Source of the DNA: CAYXRS01 sp964636485
Lineage (GTDB): Bacteria; Gemmatimonadota; Gemmatimonadetes; Gemmatimonadales; Gemmatimonadaceae
NCBI GenBank assembly: GCA_964636485.1
Contig: CAZWSO010000002.1
Coordinates: 1 to 48,254, forward strand
Direction: 5' to 3'
Length of the DNA: 48,254 nucleotides
Shown piece after piece: positions 17,271 to 25,836 of this stretch. The stretch's first letter is position 1, and each line of letters starts with the position of its first letter. Under the pieces are notes generated by a model, which was not told the DNA's origin, made no database searches, and worked only from the letters and a program-made list of their open reading frames with translations. The position numbers were made by a program, and so were the translations under genes.

Positions 17271-18295
17271 GGTGTGCTCCACTGGACCGGGTGCTCCGCC
17301 AGCCATCGCTCCGCATCAGCGGCGCCGTCGTCCAGCGCTCCCGCTTGCAGCCAGCGGCGAAAGACCGTCTGCTCCACCAGGGCCAGCACATCGCGGGCCC
17401 GCACGTCAACGGCGACCCGCACCACCTGGCCAGCTGGAGCGCGCGACAGCGCGCCGCGCAACTCGTCGTCGCTGGTGGAGATCAGTACACGCTCGTCCGC
17501 CCAGCGGGCATATGAGTCATCGTGCGCGAGCGCTACGGCCAGGGCGTCGTTGATTATACAACCATCGAACTGCTCGTGACTGCGGTGGAAATCCGCATAG
17601 AAGCGGAGCAGTTCGGCCCAGAAGTGCGCGTCGGGATCGTCGTGGCCGCGCTCGGCGAGCGCGCGAATGGCGGAACCGGGGACGGCGATGCGTCGCGTGA
17701 CGTCGAGCGGCACGAGGCGCAGGTCGAGCCCGGAGGAGAGCACGAGGGACGCTGCTTCCGGATCCGACCACCAGTTGAACTCGCTTCGCTCGGTCTGGGT
17801 GCCGCGGACATCGAGCGCGCCGCCCATCACGAAAACAGGTCCGATGAAACTGCCGAGCGCAGGCTCGAGATCGAGGGCACGCGCCAGGTTGGTAAGCGGT
17901 CCCAGGCAGCAGACGATGAGGGAGGGCGTGGAGCGAGCCAGGCGCACCATTTCCCCGGCGGCCCGGTCTGGCTCCGCCACCACCGTACCTTCCGGGCGCA
18001 CGTGGCCCAGTCCCTCCTGGCCATGCGTCTCGCGCGCCGGACGAGCCGGACGCGTAAGCGGACGCGGTGCCCCGGCGATGATCGGCGCATCCAGCGCCGC
18101 GCGCCGCGCGATCTCGCGGGCGTTGCGCGTGGCGCGCTCCACCTCGATGTTCCCATGTACGGTGGTAAGCGCAACGATCCTGAAGCCGGGGAGTCCGGCT
18201 GCGAGCGTGATCGCCACCGCGTCGTCGATTCCGGGGTCGGCATCGATCAGAAGCGGGCGTAATGGCGCGGCGCTTGATTCGGGAGGCTTAGCCAT
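17267..18295 (-). CDS. Inosine-uridine-type nucleoside hydrolase, atypical active site
   Basis: Expected to cleave the N-glycosidic bond of nucleosides. 342 residues with the family's N-terminal calcium motif DADPGIDD (about 18-25), VHGN (47-50), PLTNLA (133-138), FVMGGA (155-160) and NWWSDPEAA (174-182). The late motif normally written HD reads Asn249-Asp250 (IINDALAVA), so the usual histidine acid is replaced while the calcium-binding aspartate is kept. This suggests altered leaving-group activation or a different substrate. ATG at 18295 gives a standard N-terminus; an in-frame upstream start is possible. It heads a two-gene minus-strand operon. Confidence 0.88.
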   Translation of the reverse strand: MAKPPESSAAPLRPLLIDADPGIDDAVAITLAAGLPGFRIVALTTVHGNIEVERATRNAREIARRAALDAPIIAGAPRPLTRPARPARETHGQEGLGHVRPEGTVVAEPDRAAGEMVRLARSTPSLIVCCLGPLTNLARALDLEPALGSFIGPVFVMGGALDVRGTQTERSEFNWWSDPEAASLVLSSGLDLRLVPLDVTRRIAVPGSAIRALAERGHDDPDAHFWAELLRFYADFHRSHEQFDGCIINDALAVALAHDDSYARWADERVLISTSDDELRGALSRAPAGQVVRVAVDVRARDVLALVEQTVFRRWLQAGALDDGAADAERWLAEHPVQWSTP

Positions 18296-18377
18296 CCCGG
18301 GAAGTTCCGCTGCAGGGGTTGCGCGCGCAACGTACCTGGACCGGCGGCGCGCGCCGTGCGGTCCCCTCACTCTCGAT

Positions 18378-19184
18378 ATGAGCATTCTCACCGCACTGCT
18401 TCTGGCCGCGCTGCTTCAGGACGCTCCCCGCACCATTGCCATCGACGAGCGGCTTGCCGCCGACGCCGGCCTGCGCGTTGGGGATCGGGTGGTGCTCGCT
18501 GCCGAGCCGGGCGCTGCCGGCGACACCGTCGTAGTGGGGGCGCTGCTGGCGCGCCGTGCCGATCCCAGCGAGATCGCGCGCGGCGAGTACCGCGTGCTCC
18601 TCCACCTCGACCACCTCCAGTCGCTGGGCGGTTACGGCGATCGCGTCGACCGCTTTGCCGTGGCAAGCGGGAGCGACGCCAGTGCTGACGAGCTCGTCAC
18701 AGTGATCAACGAGTATGCCTTCGGATTCCGGGCGCATCGGTCCGCGGACGTGGCGGTGGAAACGTCCGCAACTTTTCGGGTCATCAGTCGCTTTCACCGC
18801 GCCATCGGCATCATCACGATCGTGGCGAGCGCGGTATTCCTGCTCTGCATTCTCCTGCTCAAGGTGGATGAGCGTCGCCGCGACGTGGCCGCGCTCAGGA
18901 TGATGGGGATCTCGCGCCGCTCCGTGGCCCGCTCGGTGGTGCTGGAAGCGGCATTCGTGGCGGTGGTGGGGAGCGTGCTCGGTGCCGGTGTGGGCTTGGG
19001 CACGTCGGCGATGGTCAATGCGTACTACGGCGCCCTGTACCGCACGCCGCTGCGCTTTGCCCTCATCACGCCGGAGATCATCGTGATCGCATCCATTCTG
19101 TCGCTGGTGCTCGGCGTCCTGGCGGGGTGGGTTGCCGCGCGGCGGTTGGTGGCGCGTCCGCCGCTCGAGCTGCTTGGGCGCTGA
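18378..19184 (+). CDS. FtsX/MacB-type ABC permease, first subunit
   Basis: A 268-residue permease with a short hydrophobic N-terminus (about 1-15), an extracytoplasmic region (16-130) and three membrane helices at the C-terminus (about 137-158, 188-210, 236-256). The cytoplasmic loop DERRRDVAALRMMGISRRSV (about 160-179) is the FtsX-domain coupling signature. The N-terminal hydrophobic part is shorter than in the next gene's product. The open frame extends far upstream, but that part is antisense to the nucleoside hydrolase, so ATG 18378 is used. It opens a five-gene operon. Confidence 0.82.
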   Translation: MSILTALLLAALLQDAPRTIAIDERLAADAGLRVGDRVVLAAEPGAAGDTVVVGALLARRADPSEIARGEYRVLLHLDHLQSLGGYGDRVDRFAVASGSDASADELVTVINEYAFGFRAHRSADVAVETSATFRVISRFHRAIGIITIVASAVFLLCILLLKVDERRRDVAALRMMGISRRSVARSVVLEAAFVAVVGSVLGAGVGLGTSAMVNAYYGALYRTPLRFALITPEIIVIASILSLVLGVLAGWVAARRLVARPPLELLGR

Positions 19185-19185
19185 A

Positions 19186-20367
19186 TTGCCGATCATCCTG
19201 GCATTCAAATCGCTTCGCCGACATGGCGCGCGCTCAGCCCTGGCCATTGTCGGTGTTGCCGTGGCAGCCGCGTTGCTGCTGGACATGGTGATGTTGTCGA
19301 CAGGGCTGCGTGTGTCCTTCAGCACCATGCTGGAGGCTCGTGGCTTCCATATTCGCCTGTCGCCGAGGGGGACGCTCCCCTTCGACACCGAGGCGACGAT
19401 CGCCGGTGCCGACGAGATCCTTGCCGCTCTGCGCGCCAACCCGGCCGTTGAACGGGTGAGTCCCGTGCTGGGTGGCACGATTCACATGAGAGGACCGACG
19501 GGTGTGGCGACAGCATTCGCGGTGGGTATCGATCCTGCGGTTCAGGGCGACTACGACCTGCTGGAGGGGGAGCATCCCGCCGCTGGACGACTCGTGGCCA
19601 GCGACGCGCTGCTGCAGCGGGCGGGCGTCCGTATCGGCGACAGCGTGCTGGTAGCGACGGGCTACGATCCGCAGGTTCGCGCCTTTGCCGGCGAGAGGCG
19701 TCTCCTCATAGCCGGCCGGGCCCGCTTTCTCTACCTGAGCGCCGGCCAGTCCGCGGCCGCACTTCCTCTGGCCACGCTGCGCGAAATGGCCCTGCACGGC
19801 GAGGATCGCGTCTCCGTCTTCATGGTGCGTTCTGGCGATGGCGTTGATCCCGAGGAGCTTGGCACTCGGATCGTCGCCGAGTTCCCGCGTCTCGAAGCTG
19901 TTTCCACGGCGCGCGCACTGGAGACTGTCGACCAGAGACTGAGCTACTTTCGCCAGCTCTCCTACATTCTCGGCGCGGTGAGTCTCACCGTCGGTTTCCT
20001 GCTCGTCACCACCCTGGTGACCGTGTCGGTGAACGAACGCGTTGGCGAGATCGCCGTCATGCGCGCCGTCGGCGTCTCACGGCGCAGCATCGTCCGTCAG
20101 ATCGTTGCCGAGAGCGCCGTGCTGATGCTTGCGGGCACGGTCATCGGTACGCTCCTCGGGCTCGTAACGGCACGCTGGCTGAACGAGATTCTGGGCCGTT
20201 TTCCCGGGCTTCCCGAGGCGATCGACTTCTTCGTCGTCACGCCGCGGGCGCTGCTGATGACGGTACTCTTTCTCCTGCTTGCCGGAGCGGCGGCAGCGCT
20301 GTACCCGGCGTGGCGCGCGGCATCGCTTCCAATAGCGGCCACGCTTCGCGAGGAGGCGGTGGCATGA
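19186..20367 (+). CDS. FtsX/MacB-type ABC permease, second subunit
   Basis: A 393-residue permease of standard MacB_PCD plus FtsX layout: N-terminal helix (about 18-38), large extracytoplasmic domain (40-255), then three helices (about 265-288, 315-338, 358-382). The coupling loop VNERVGEIAVMRAVGVSRRS lies after the second helix. I place the start at TTG 19186, one base past the previous stop, because it gives the typical IILAFKSLRRHGARSAL N-terminus; an earlier in-frame start would overlap the first permease. The stop overlaps the ATPase start by ATGA. Order and type match the AttF/AttG pair of AttEFGH systems. Confidence 0.85.
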   Translation: MPIILAFKSLRRHGARSALAIVGVAVAAALLLDMVMLSTGLRVSFSTMLEARGFHIRLSPRGTLPFDTEATIAGADEILAALRANPAVERVSPVLGGTIHMRGPTGVATAFAVGIDPAVQGDYDLLEGEHPAAGRLVASDALLQRAGVRIGDSVLVATGYDPQVRAFAGERRLLIAGRARFLYLSAGQSAAALPLATLREMALHGEDRVSVFMVRSGDGVDPEELGTRIVAEFPRLEAVSTARALETVDQRLSYFRQLSYILGAVSLTVGFLLVTTLVTVSVNERVGEIAVMRAVGVSRRSIVRQIVAESAVLMLAGTVIGTLLGLVTARWLNEILGRFPGLPEAIDFFVVTPRALLMTVLFLLLAGAAAALYPAWRAASLPIAATLREEAVA

Positions 20368-21104
20368 GCCTCCCACATGGCAGGGCGTCCGCGCCTTCCA
20401 CGAGCCGTGGAGCCATAATCGTCGAGGCGCGCGATCTCACCCGTGACTATCCGTTCGCGGGAGACGCCGTCCACGCCCTGCGTGGCGTCTCGCTCACCGT
20501 CCACGCCGGAGAGTTCGTGGCGGTGGTCGGTCCGTCGGGATGCGGTAAATCCACGCTGCTCAACCTCCTGGGGGCTATTGATCGGCCCAGCGGCGGGACG
20601 GTACGGGTGGCGGGAACCGATGTACACCGCATGCGCGATGCGGATCTGACCGCCTTTCGCCTTCGAAACGTAGGCTTCGTTTTCCAGCGCTTCTATCTGC
20701 TCCCGGTGCTCACCGCCAGTGAGAACGTGGAGCTGCCGCTGGCCGAAGCCGGGGTGGCCGGCCCCGCTCGCCGACGGCGGGCCCTGGAGTTGCTGTCGTA
20801 CGTCGGGCTATCCGAGCGGGCCGGGCATCGCCCCTCCCAACTTTCCGGGGGCGAGCAGCAGCGCGTGGCGGTCGCACGCGCCCTGGCCAACGAGCCGCGG
20901 CTCGTGCTGGCGGACGAACCGACCGGCGAGCTGGACGCGAGAACGGGGGCTGAGGTCATCCGCCTGTTCGAGCGGCTGCACCGTGACGGCACTACGGTAG
21001 TTGTGGTTACGCATGACGAGGAACTGGCGCGCTCGGTGCAGCGCGTCCTCCATATGCGGGACGGCGTGATTGCAGGAGACGAGGTACTCCATGGAGGATC
21101 GTGA
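20364..21104 (+). CDS. ABC transporter ATPase, MacB/LolD/AttE type
   Basis: A 246-residue ATPase energising the two permeases above. Walker A GPSGCGKST (about 56-64), Q-loop FVFQRFYLLP (105-114), signature LSGGEQQR (160-167), Walker B VLADEPTGELD (181-191) and H-loop TH (His217). The LADEPTGxLD motif places it with the MacB/LolD group, which moves lipids, lipoproteins or peptides without a substrate-binding protein of the import type. ATG overlaps the previous stop. Confidence 0.93.
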   Translation: MSLPHGRASAPSTSRGAIIVEARDLTRDYPFAGDAVHALRGVSLTVHAGEFVAVVGPSGCGKSTLLNLLGAIDRPSGGTVRVAGTDVHRMRDADLTAFRLRNVGFVFQRFYLLPVLTASENVELPLAEAGVAGPARRRRALELLSYVGLSERAGHRPSQLSGGEQQRVAVARALANEPRLVLADEPTGELDARTGAEVIRLFERLHRDGTTVVVVTHDEELARSVQRVLHMRDGVIAGDEVLHGGS

Positions 21105-21105
21105 G

Positions 21106-21678
21106 ATGCATGTCAGGGTGCAGGAGCTGAGGCCGGGTGCCGAGCCGACCGATCGTCGGTGGCCCCTCTCGACCTTGATGGCGTATCTGTTCGAAGGGCG
21201 AGAGTGCGACGAAGTGCGCGAGCTGCTGGCGCACGGCGAGGGTACGGCGCACGGGACACGACTGGAGTGGGCGCCGTTGCGCATCTCCGAAGACGAGTTC
21301 GTGGAGATCGAGCGCAGCTTTCCGCAGGATCCCCCGCATGGGCCGCTCACTATCGATTCAGTGCGGGGTGTGGAGCTGAACGTGCCGGCGCTGCGCCCGG
21401 ATCTGCGGATCCCACTGCGGACGGCGCACCCGCTGCTCAAGGGCATCGCTCAGCGGGCCGCCTACCTTCGCTTTGACTACGGGCACTGGGCGGACGTCTA
21501 CGTGGCCACGCTCACGCCCGGCGAGGCCGCGGAACTGCTCGCCGATCCGTCGCGACGCGCCACGGAGGATGGGACCGAGGCAGAGCTGGCCAATCGAATC
21601 GGCAGCGAGGACGATGCCGGGCTGCGCTTCATCGTGCCACGGAGAGACATTCCACCTCCCTGGCGGCCAACCGCGTGA
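21106..21678 (+). CDS. Unrecognised 190-residue protein of the transporter operon
   Basis: No family recognised. Soluble and acidic, with no signal peptide or membrane helix, so predicted cytoplasmic. Features seen: a central RIPLRTAHPLLKGIAQRAAYL segment (about 110-130) and a C-terminal IVPRRDIPPPWRPTA. ATG 21106 is chosen because GGAGG lies shortly before it; an in-frame ATG at 21091 is possible. The gene starts one base after the ATPase stop and ends in a GTGA overlap with the AttH-like gene. Its place in the middle of the operon suggests a dedicated accessory protein. Confidence 0.75.
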   Translation: MHVRVQELRPGAEPTDRRWPLSTLMAYLFEGRECDEVRELLAHGEGTAHGTRLEWAPLRISEDEFVEIERSFPQDPPHGPLTIDSVRGVELNVPALRPDLRIPLRTAHPLLKGIAQRAAYLRFDYGHWADVYVATLTPGEAAELLADPSRRATEDGTEAELANRIGSEDDAGLRFIVPRRDIPPPWRPTA

Positions 21679-23165
21679 TCGCCAGGCTCGCGCTACGCAA
21701 TCTGGTGCACCGCCCATGGAGAGCGGTGTTCCTGCTCGGGGGCTATGCGATAGGCGTCGGAGTCATGATCACGCTGCTCGCCATAGGCGAAGCGATGATC
21801 ACACAGGCGCGCGACGAGCGGCTCATAGGCGGCGGTGACGTCACTGTCCTGCCGGAAGGCCTCGACGTCGAGGTGATGAAGACGGGCGGCGTTGGCGGGA
21901 TGTTCTTCGCCATCGACCGTTCGCGCTTCATCTATCGGCAGCTGCTTGCATCGCCGCGCTTCGTGGGGCGTATCGACGCCGCCGCACCCCAGATCGCGTC
22001 GAGGCTTCTCTATCTCCGGTTGACCGATGGCGAGATTGCCGTGCGTGCAGCGGGGGGCATCCCTTCGCTCGACGACGCCGTGGGTGCCGCCCCCTCACTG
22101 GCAGGCGGTAGCTGGTGGGATGATGACGGCGATCGCCGCTGGATGGCGCCCACGCCGTACGAGCTTTACGCCGAGATGGACCGGTTCCACCTGCCGCCGC
22201 CGTATGTCGAGCACCGGGAAAGCTGGGGGGAGTGGCATTACTTCAACGTGCTCTACGACGATGGGCGGCGCTGGGCATTCGTCGCCTTGACCGTCGGCGG
22301 CGACGTTCCGGATGGCGACTGGGGCGGAACGGTACAGATCACATTGCATGGCGAGGGCGTGGAGGACAGGCGTTTCACGTCGCCGTGGCAGCCCGAGCGC
22401 ATCCGGTTCTCCACCCAAACGCCTGATCTCGTGATGGGCATCTCCAGCGTCGCGCTGCTTCCGGATGGCCGCTATCGCGTGGAGGCCCGGGCCCAGGAAG
22501 AAGGAGCGCGCGGGGAGGCGCGTGTCGAGATGACCGTAACGCCGGTGCCGCGCGCCTACTTCCCGGCGTCGGAACTCGCCAGCGGGGCATTTACTTCCGG
22601 CTACACCGTCCCCGCACTGCGCGCCGACGCCGATGGCCGCATCTGCGTCGATGGAATGTGTACGGTCTTTTCCGGGGCGCAGTCCTATCACGATCATAAC
22701 TGGGGAGTGTGGCGGGACGTGACATGGGAGTGGGGGCACGCGCGCGCGGGTCAGTTCACGATCCTCTATGGCCGCGTGCATCCGCCGGAGGAACATGGCG
22801 AGCGACAGCCGCTGTTCGTTTACGTGGTGGATTCGCTCGGATTTCGCGCGCTGCTCCGCCCCAGGGCCATCCGGTATGAGGACGCAAGCACCGTTACCGT
22901 GGGCGGCGAGCTTGTCGCGGTACCGGCACGCGCGGTGCTGGCCGATGCGCGCGGCGCCGATACGCTGGTGGTGGAGTTGGAGATCGAGCACGCCACCGCC
23001 TCCGACATGTGGCGCCAGGCGCGCGAGAGAGGCGAGCAGTCGCTGCTCTCGGAAACCGGCGCGCGCTGGTTCGTGCAGATGAAAGGCGTTGCTCGCATCA
23101 GTGGCCGGCTGGGCGGCGAAGTCGTTTCGGGAGCGGGGACGGGGTTCTTCGAGACATTTCGATAG
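21675..23165 (+). CDS. Membrane-anchored AttH/carotenoid-hydratase-like lipocalin protein
   Basis: A 496-residue protein. The N-terminus (about 1-50; ARLALRNLVHRPWRAVFLL) looks like the first helix of a MacB-type permease and is followed by an extracytoplasmic region. The rest (about 155-495) resembles the double lipocalin-like fold of AttH/CrtC proteins, with GEWHYFNVLYDDG (185-197) and SYHDHNWGVW (337-346) as the diagnostic motif. This would be a permease-like anchor fused to an AttH domain, unlike stand-alone AttH. A role in transporting or modifying an apolar compound such as a carotenoid or lipid is inferred. GTG start; its 3' end overlaps the convergent MarR gene by 68 bases. Confidence 0.78.
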   Translation: MIARLALRNLVHRPWRAVFLLGGYAIGVGVMITLLAIGEAMITQARDERLIGGGDVTVLPEGLDVEVMKTGGVGGMFFAIDRSRFIYRQLLASPRFVGRIDAAAPQIASRLLYLRLTDGEIAVRAAGGIPSLDDAVGAAPSLAGGSWWDDDGDRRWMAPTPYELYAEMDRFHLPPPYVEHRESWGEWHYFNVLYDDGRRWAFVALTVGGDVPDGDWGGTVQITLHGEGVEDRRFTSPWQPERIRFSTQTPDLVMGISSVALLPDGRYRVEARAQEEGARGEARVEMTVTPVPRAYFPASELASGAFTSGYTVPALRADADGRICVDGMCTVFSGAQSYHDHNWGVWRDVTWEWGHARAGQFTILYGRVHPPEEHGERQPLFVYVVDSLGFRALLRPRAIRYEDASTVTVGGELVAVPARAVLADARGADTLVVELEIEHATASDMWRQARERGEQSLLSETGARWFVQMKGVARISGRLGGEVVSGAGTGFFETFR

Positions 23166-23673
23166 GTTGGATCCCCGCTCTCCCGGGGAAAGCGGTGAGG
23201 ACCTTGTCGTTCCCGCGCGCCAGCCGCTCGGCGACCTTCTCGAAAACCGGCAGGGCGCGACGGAGGATATCTCGTTCGCGCTTGCCTAGTGAGCGGAGCT
23301 CGTGTGCGAGCGACGCGACCCGCCGCAGGCGGCCCTGCTGCAATACCGTGCGTCCACGGCGCGTCGCCTCGATCAGAACTCCGCGACCGTCCGCCGGATC
23401 CGGGCGCCGTCGGACGAGACCGTCACGCTCCAGCGCCTGCACCAGACGCGTCATGGTTGGAGGCCGCACCTGCTCCGCGGCAGCGAGTGCCCGCAGGCTA
23501 ATCGGGCCGCCGAACACAACCACGGAAAGGGCCGACAGCCTCGGCGCGCTGACCCCGGTGGCTGCATCGCTGCGGCGGAGCGTGCGGAGGAGGCGGATGG
23601 CGGCTGAATGCAGCCGGTCGGCCAGGACCAGCGGATCCGTCGCTGTCTTGCGGGTCTTGGGTGTGTCCGTCAT
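23098..23673 (-). CDS. MarR-family transcriptional regulator
   Basis: A 191-residue winged-helix regulator. The recognition region is ISLRALAAAEQVRPPTMTRLVQALE in two helices (about 58-82), followed by the wing DGLVRRRPDPADGRGVLIEAT (about 84-104), the MarR signature. The C-terminal 30 residues (PGRAGIQPIEMSRR onward) go beyond the usual MarR length and lie in the 68-base overlap with the AttH-like gene. Its ATG is two bases from a perfect eight-pair palindrome, so it probably represses itself and the divergent VOC gene. The signal is unknown. Confidence 0.9.
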   Translation of the reverse strand: MTDTPKTRKTATDPLVLADRLHSAAIRLLRTLRRSDAATGVSAPRLSALSVVVFGGPISLRALAAAEQVRPPTMTRLVQALERDGLVRRRPDPADGRGVLIEATRRGRTVLQQGRLRRVASLAHELRSLGKRERDILRRALPVFEKVAERLARGNDKVLTAFPGRAGIQPIEMSRRTPSPLPKRLRRPAGH

Positions 23674-23674
23674 A

Positions 23675-23695
23675 TTAGTTAGGCAAGCTAACTAA
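23675..23695. promoter_or_regulatory. MarR-type operator palindrome
   Basis: TTAGTTAG-gcaag-CTAACTAA: two perfect eight-base arms around a five-base spacer, AT-rich in a GC-rich genome, in the 53-base gap between the divergent marR and VOC genes. Position and symmetry fit binding by a MarR dimer controlling both. Confidence 0.8.
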
Positions 23696-23726
23696 ATGTC
23701 CGACTCCCGTCCACCCGGAAAACGCC

Positions 23727-24122
23727 ATGTCAGCCGCCGGTCCATCAACCGTGCTTGGCCCGCTCGGCCAGGTCGCTCTGACGGTCACCGATCTCCAGCG
23801 CGCCACCGCCTTCTACCGCGACACTCTCGGCCTGCCGCTGCTCTTCGAGGTCCCCCGCATGTCATTCTTCGACATGGGCGGTATCCGTCTTCTCATCGGG
23901 CTGCCGGAACCCGACGCCCCACGCGCCAACGGCAGCAGCGTCCTCTACTATCGGGTGGACGACATCCGGGCCGCGCACGACGATCTCACCAGCCGGGGAG
24001 TGACATTCAGCAGCGAGCCCCACCTGGTGGCGCGGATGCCGGATCACGACCTCTGGCTGGCCCCTTTCCACGACGGCGAGGGCAACGTACTGGCGCTGAT
24101 GAGCGAGGTGCGTCGGTTGTGA
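23727..24122 (+). CDS. VOC-family (glyoxalase/dioxygenase-fold) protein
   Basis: A 131-residue single VOC module with the usual LGQVALTVTDLQRATAFYRD then TLGLPLLF N-terminal pattern, a second beta-alpha unit from VLYYRVDDI, and a C-terminal FHDGEGNVLALM. The first metal position is Gln rather than His, as is common in uncharacterised members, and Glu in DGEGN is kept. The substrate is unknown. It is divergent from a MarR regulator with a shared operator, which suggests induction by a small toxic or aromatic compound. Confidence 0.9.
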   Translation: MSAAGPSTVLGPLGQVALTVTDLQRATAFYRDTLGLPLLFEVPRMSFFDMGGIRLLIGLPEPDAPRANGSSVLYYRVDDIRAAHDDLTSRGVTFSSEPHLVARMPDHDLWLAPFHDGEGNVLALMSEVRRL

Positions 24123-24168
24123 TCCGCTGTTCTAGTCTGCTTGATCCGTATAGCTGCTCTTGTGGCTT

Positions 24169-24780
24169 TCAAGTGCGCCGGCGCGCTTCTTCGCCCTCGT
24201 CAGTCACACCGAGGTCGCGCGCCCGATCTCTCTCCCGGTCACGCCGCGCACTGTCATAGGCTTCCGCCGCCCACCTGCGCACGACCGACCAGTTCCCGCC
24301 GCGACGTGAGAGGTCCTCGTTCCATCCGCGCTGGAGATCGGGCTCCACCGCGTCGAAGGTGCGTCCCTCGTACCCGGGGTTGTGCGCCGCCATGTGGCCC
24401 AGCTGATAGGCAGGTCTCACATCGTCATACGAGCGATCTGCTGGCCGGTCCCCTTTCGCCGCGAAGTGCTCCCGGTAATAGCGGTCCTGGTCCGTCGTCC
24501 ACCTGGCCGACGCCTCGGATACCTCATGTCCCGCCCACCAGCCGCCGAGTGCCCCGGCGATCGCGCCAACCGCAGTGCCAATCGGGCCGGCGATCACCGT
24601 GCCCGCCGCGGCGCCAGCGAGCGCGCCGCCAGTGCCACCCACCACTTCGCCGGCCGTCGTCCTGATGTTGGGATCAGGATTCTTTCGCGACTGCTCACGC
24701 GCCGCCTCACGATCCGCACCGGCGGTGTCCGCGGTAACGTTCAGATCCAGGTCGTCGTCGTGCTTTTTTTCGCGATCCAT
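24169..24780 (-). CDS. Glycine-zipper protein with charged flanks
   Basis: A 203-residue protein with no signal peptide. Residues 1-40 are charged and disordered. A glycine-zipper segment (about 41-85; VVGGTGGALAGAAAGTVIAG with repeated GxxxG/A spacing) follows, then a hydrophilic tail with RYYREHF (about 98-104), YQLGHMAAHNPGYEG (123-137) and a run of Arg/Asp/Glu at the end. Such proteins are usually stress-related and of unknown mechanism. ATG is preceded by GGAGGTTACC, a strong ribosome site. The tail motif recalls proteins annotated only as hypothetical. Confidence 0.75.
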   Translation of the reverse strand: MDREKKHDDDLDLNVTADTAGADREAAREQSRKNPDPNIRTTAGEVVGGTGGALAGAAAGTVIAGPIGTAVGAIAGALGGWWAGHEVSEASARWTTDQDRYYREHFAAKGDRPADRSYDDVRPAYQLGHMAAHNPGYEGRTFDAVEPDLQRGWNEDLSRRGGNWSVVRRWAAEAYDSARRDRERDRARDLGVTDEGEEARRRT

Positions 24781-24945
24781 GGTAACCTCCGGCTCGCCAT
24801 AAGTCCTTCATCCTGCCGGTATGATGCGGGCAAGATCGGGACCGTCCCTGGGGAGCTCCGAGCACGGCGCTTGACACTTCGCCGCCGCGCGACACGATTT
24901 CCTCATGCGACTGACGCAGGACCAGCGCCGCTGGGCGGCTGTGGC

Positions 24946-25755
24946 GTGACCGCCGAAATCCTGATCGGCACCCAGGGGTGGAACTACGACGCGTGGGTCG
25001 GGCCCTTCTACCCGACGCGCACGCGAGCGAGCGACTTTCTCTCGCTGTACGCCCGTGCGTTCCGGACGGTGGAGGTGGACTCTACTTTCTACGCGATTCC
25101 AGTGGCGCGTACGGTGGAAGGCTGGGCGGCACGCACGCCACCCGACTTCATATTCGCGCTCAAGATGCCGCAGGAGATCACGCACGCCCGACGGCTGCGT
25201 CACTGTGATGAGCCGCTCGACCAGTTTCTGGACCGGGCGCGGTTGCTCGGCAGCAGACTCGGTCCGCTCCTGATCCAGCTCGGACCCGACTTCGGTCCGA
25301 GCGAGCTTCCCGCGCTCGCGGGTTTTCTCCCACGCTTGCCCGCCGATCTGCGCTTCGCCGTGGAATTCCGGCATCGTGGCTGGATTCACGACGGCGTCAT
25401 CGCACTGCTGGCGGAGCACAACGTCGCCCTCACGCTTACCGACGGCCGGTGGATCCGGCGTCGCACCATGATCGACCTGGCAGAGCGGCCCACCGCCGAT
25501 TTCGGCTACGTGCGATGGATGGGCCCCGACCGCGAGATCGTGGATTATTCGCGGATCCAGCACGATCGCACGCGCGAGCTGGAGCAGTGGAGCACTGCAC
25601 TCAAGGGGATGGCGCGTCGCGTCCGTACGATCTACGGGTACGTGAACAACCATTTCGCCGGCCACAGTCCGGCCTCGGCCCGCCAGCTCCAGCAGCTGTT
25701 TGGCCAGCGTGCTGTGGATCCGAGCGAGATGGGGGAGCAGATGACTCTGTTCTGA
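24946..25755 (+). CDS. DUF72 domain protein
   Basis: A 269-residue TIM-barrel-like protein of the widespread YecE/DUF72 family, function unknown. Family motifs seen: IGTQGWNYDAWVGPFYP (about 6-22), VEVDSTFYAIP (about 42-52), FALKMPQEITH (65-75), AVEFRHRGW (about 139-147), and near the end YGYVNNHFAGHSPASA. GTG at 24946 is used because upstream in-frame sequence has no good start. The 165 bases before it hold the divergent promoter region shared with the glycine-zipper gene. Confidence 0.92.
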   Translation: MTAEILIGTQGWNYDAWVGPFYPTRTRASDFLSLYARAFRTVEVDSTFYAIPVARTVEGWAARTPPDFIFALKMPQEITHARRLRHCDEPLDQFLDRARLLGSRLGPLLIQLGPDFGPSELPALAGFLPRLPADLRFAVEFRHRGWIHDGVIALLAEHNVALTLTDGRWIRRRTMIDLAERPTADFGYVRWMGPDREIVDYSRIQHDRTRELEQWSTALKGMARRVRTIYGYVNNHFAGHSPASARQLQQLFGQRAVDPSEMGEQMTLF

Positions 25756-25836
25756 CCGCGGGGTGGAGTTGACCTACGCGGCTCGTTTCGCCCCGCCCGC
25801 CTTCATCCCGCGCGCGCACGCTGCTATGCTTTCCGC

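Noticed and set aside
17667..18377. Upstream extension of the first FtsX permease
   Set aside because: Antisense to the nucleoside hydrolase; low-complexity Arg/Ser composition.
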